A DNA stretch of 29,920 bases, taken from the NCBI GenBank assembly GCA_043819035.1, contig JBDRFD010000001.1, positions 1-29,920 on the forward strand, given 5' to 3'. The translations under genes were made by a program, and so were the position numbers. The DNA is from UBA2144 sp043819035. Lineage in GTDB: Bacteria; Patescibacteriota; Gracilibacteria; Peribacterales; Peribacteraceae. Under the pieces are notes generated by a model. The model saw only the letters and a list, made by a program, of their open reading frames with translations. It searched no databases and was not told where the DNA came from. This document shows positions 28,221-29,920 of this stretch, piece by piece (within the stretch, counting starts at the first letter, position 1; every line of letters starts with the position of its first letter).

Positions 28221-29099
28221 ATGGCTACAGAAACACCAAAAAACGGTGCAAACCTAAGGAAGCATCACAGCTTGCTATTCTTCGTGGAAATCACGAAGCT
28301 CTCTTATAAATCACTCTTCCTTCTCTGGGCAGGCCTGGCTGTTTTTTTCGCATGTGCGTACTTCCTAATGGAAACATACTTCCCCGCTCACGCACCAACG
28401 CAACTTTCCAATCTGCCGGCAATTTACCGATTCTTGAATGCCCTCTACTACAGCATCATTACAGCAACTTCCACTGGATACGGAGACATTACGCCGATGG
28501 GATTCTCTAAGGCGCTCGCTAGTACCCAGAGTATCTCGGCCCTCTTTGTTTTTGCGGTATTCGTCACCAAGCTCGTCTCGCAACGTCAGGATCTTGCACT
28601 GCAGGAGGTTCATAAACTGACTTATGAAGATATTTTCCACAACACCAGAAGTGACCTCTTCGTGGTCCGAAAAGACTTGGATGCAATCATGCAGGAAGCA
28701 AAAGCACACAATAAGCTCTCCGAAGAATCCTGGGAAAATCTGATGATCGCGTATCAACAAACACAGAGTTTGGTCGCGGAAATTCCAGAATTTTATGACG
28801 GAGGCAATGCGTTCTATACGATTGACTCCAAGCGCGAACAGCTCCTCCTTGAAACAGTCCATCGAACACTGCACCGTATCAATATGACGCTCGATGTACT
28901 AAGTGCATCAGGTGTAAACTGGTCTAAGCATGCACCAAGCATGAAGGAGCTTGTGGAACTTATGAATGTGATCGACCGAACAACGCCTCTGTGGCAGGAG
29001 CGTTCCCCGTATCAGAAGCATGAGGCGTTTGAAGATATTATGCGGCTAAAGACGAAGACGCATGAGTGGGTGGAGAAGGCGTTACCTAACGGAAACTAA
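28221..29099 (+). CDS. Two-helix potassium channel with novel helical cytoplasmic domain
   Basis: The protein has 292 aa. TM1 covers about 31-52, the pore helix and filter 70-92, and TM2 about 98-118. The filter is TATSTGYGDITP, with the K+-selective TGYGD at 85-89. The C-terminal 170 residues are helical and charged and do not look like an RCK/TrkA_N domain (no GxGxxG Rossmann motif), so the gating ligand is unknown. Arg/His-rich helices at 225-260 may bind something acidic. The gene can be expressed from its own leaderless promoter and also from the operon starting at 27192. Confidence 0.85.
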   Translation: MATETPKNGANLRKHHSLLFFVEITKLSYKSLFLLWAGLAVFFACAYFLMETYFPAHAPTQLSNLPAIYRFLNALYYSIITATSTGYGDITPMGFSKALASTQSISALFVFAVFVTKLVSQRQDLALQEVHKLTYEDIFHNTRSDLFVVRKDLDAIMQEAKAHNKLSEESWENLMIAYQQTQSLVAEIPEFYDGGNAFYTIDSKREQLLLETVHRTLHRINMTLDVLSASGVNWSKHAPSMKELVELMNVIDRTTPLWQERSPYQKHEAFEDIMRLKTKTHEWVEKALPNGN

Positions 29100-29101
29100 C
29101 G

Positions 29102-29200
29102 ACCATCAACAAGGGCGCTACACGCCCTTTCAACAATCAACATGATTGTTGATGGTTGAAAGCGAAGCGTGTTGAAAGCCCCCGAAGGGGGCGTGTTGTC
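29102..29200. terminator. Hairpin cluster between the convergent channel and pnp genes
   Basis: ACCATCAACAA (29102-29112) pairs with TTGTTGATGGT (29146-29156) around AAGGGCG-CTACA-CGCCCTT (29111-29129). A GCCCCC/GGGGGC hairpin follows closer to pnp. It is likely a two-way terminator and is related in style to the other repeat hairpins. Confidence 0.55.
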
Positions 29201-29202
29201 AG

Positions 29203-29920
29203 CTATCTCCTCGGCGGCCTCCCCCCACCGGATCGACTTGGTGGCCCTCTTCGCGGTGGACGATCTACATACCCTTCAGGAGGTTCCTTCATCTGCTTAA
29301 GCGACATGCGCGTCTTACCGTCAATAGGATCATATTCCACACACTTAGCCTTAATCTCATCACCAAGCTTAAGAATATCTTCAACGTTCTCTGTACGCTT
29401 CCACTGAAGCTCAGAAATGTGAATCATGGCATCCTTACCGCGTAGAAATTCTACGATTGCCCCTACACCATCGATAATACGTACAACCTTGCAATCATAC
29501 ACCTTGCCAATTTCCGGCTTGGCCACAATCCCCTCGATCCACTCCTTCGCCTTCTGCATCTTGTCACCGTCAGGAGCAGTAACAAACACCAGTCCGCTAT
29601 CCTCGATGTCTATTTCCACACCCAGATCACCCGTAATCTTCTGGATGGTCTCTCCTCCTTTTCCAATGACCAAGCGAATGTCGTCAGGATTAATTTCAAT
29701 TGTTTCTATACGCGGTGCTTTCGGACTCAACTCTTTGCGTGGCTCTGGGATTGCTTCGAGCATTGTCTTCAAAATTTCTAAGCGACCGCTGCGCGCACGT
29801 TCCAGTGCTTCCTCGAATACATGATCAGGCATTCCCTTGATCTTGATGTCCATCTGAATAGCAGTCACTCCTTTCTCGGTCCCCGTGACTTTGAAGTCCA
29901 TATCCCCACCGAAGTCCTCT
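29203..29920 (-). CDS. pnp: Polyribonucleotide nucleotidyltransferase, C-terminal part (5' end outside the window)
   Basis: PNPase degrades RNA by phosphorolysis and is part of RNA turnover. The frame is open to the window edge and reads EDFGGDMDFKVTGT, the conserved end of the second RNase PH domain. A KH domain follows with VIGKGGETIQKI, then an S1 domain (GKVYDCKVVRIIDGVGAIVEF, MIHISELQW). The extreme C-terminus is an Arg/Pro/Gly-rich tail (PPRRGPPSRSGGG), probably RNA-binding. Both RNA-binding domains look intact. It is convergent with the channel gene. Confidence 0.95.
   Translation of the reverse strand, partial: EDFGGDMDFKVTGTEKGVTAIQMDIKIKGMPDHVFEEALERARSGRLEILKTMLEAIPEPRKELSPKAPRIETIEINPDDIRLVIGKGGETIQKITGDLGVEIDIEDSGLVFVTAPDGDKMQKAKEWIEGIVAKPEIGKVYDCKVVRIIDGVGAIVEFLRGKDAMIHISELQWKRTENVEDILKLGDEIKAKCVEYDPIDGKTRMSLKQMKEPPEGYVDRPPRRGPPSRSGGGRPPRR

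Overview
The window looks like a chromosomal piece of a Candidate Phyla Radiation (Patescibacteria) bacterium, possibly near Peregrinibacteria/Peribacteria; the lineage is an inference. The reasons are compact housekeeping genes almost without Shine-Dalgarno sequences, several promoters placed so close to the start codon that the mRNA would be leaderless, a conserved unknown protein of a type I associate with CPR genomes (4430-5053), many membrane proteins of unknown function, and intergenic DNA packed with hairpin-forming repeats. TGA is an ordinary stop (lexA, dinB, RAYT), so this is not a UGA-recoding Gracilibacteria/Absconditabacteria genome.

Layout. 1-490: 3' part of a REP-type (RAYT/Y1) transposase ending inside a palindrome. 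690-3146: large surface protein with Ig-like and FN3 domains. 3285-5053: PfkB kinase and the conserved unknown protein. 5195-5961: an unusual unit with its own promoter, a multi-hairpin leader, a strong Shine-Dalgarno and a 120-aa unknown protein. 6302-11621: TPR membrane protein, membrane-anchored unknown, SecF, trigger factor. 11687-14232 (minus): Rel-type (p)ppGpp synthetase with a degenerate hydrolase site, and Dtd. 14322-15805: rplJ-rplL with an L10 leader/attenuator. 15985-16655: coupled pair encoding a Cys-rich anchored peptide and a MerT-like membrane protein. 16832-20442: DUF1624 acyltransferase-like protein, LCP ligase, multi-pass membrane protein. 20501-23405: an apparent SOS operon, lexA - unknown - RAYT - Y-family polymerase. 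23688-26366 (minus): valS. 26525-27088: a stand-alone structured RNA and a repeat-bounded nested inverted repeat. 27192-29099: two unknown small proteins, an FmdB-type zinc ribbon and a K+ channel. 29203-29920 (minus): C-terminal part of pnp.

The most striking layer is between the genes. First, at least thirteen intergenic arrays, plus one inside a gene, are built of 7-nt units (8 or 9 nt in a few) with a different word at each site, usually as two complementary arms. All lie in the first 18 kb. Second, two intergenic elements fold on paper into complete four-way junctions. Third, a roughly 137-nt leader with conserved ends and identical length lies directly upstream of two unrelated membrane-protein genes (6302 and 19474), a candidate for a new cis-regulatory RNA. 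Fourth, a RAYT transposase sits inside the lexA-dinB operon and carries a REP-like palindrome in its own reading frame. All calls come from reading the sequence; no database search was possible.
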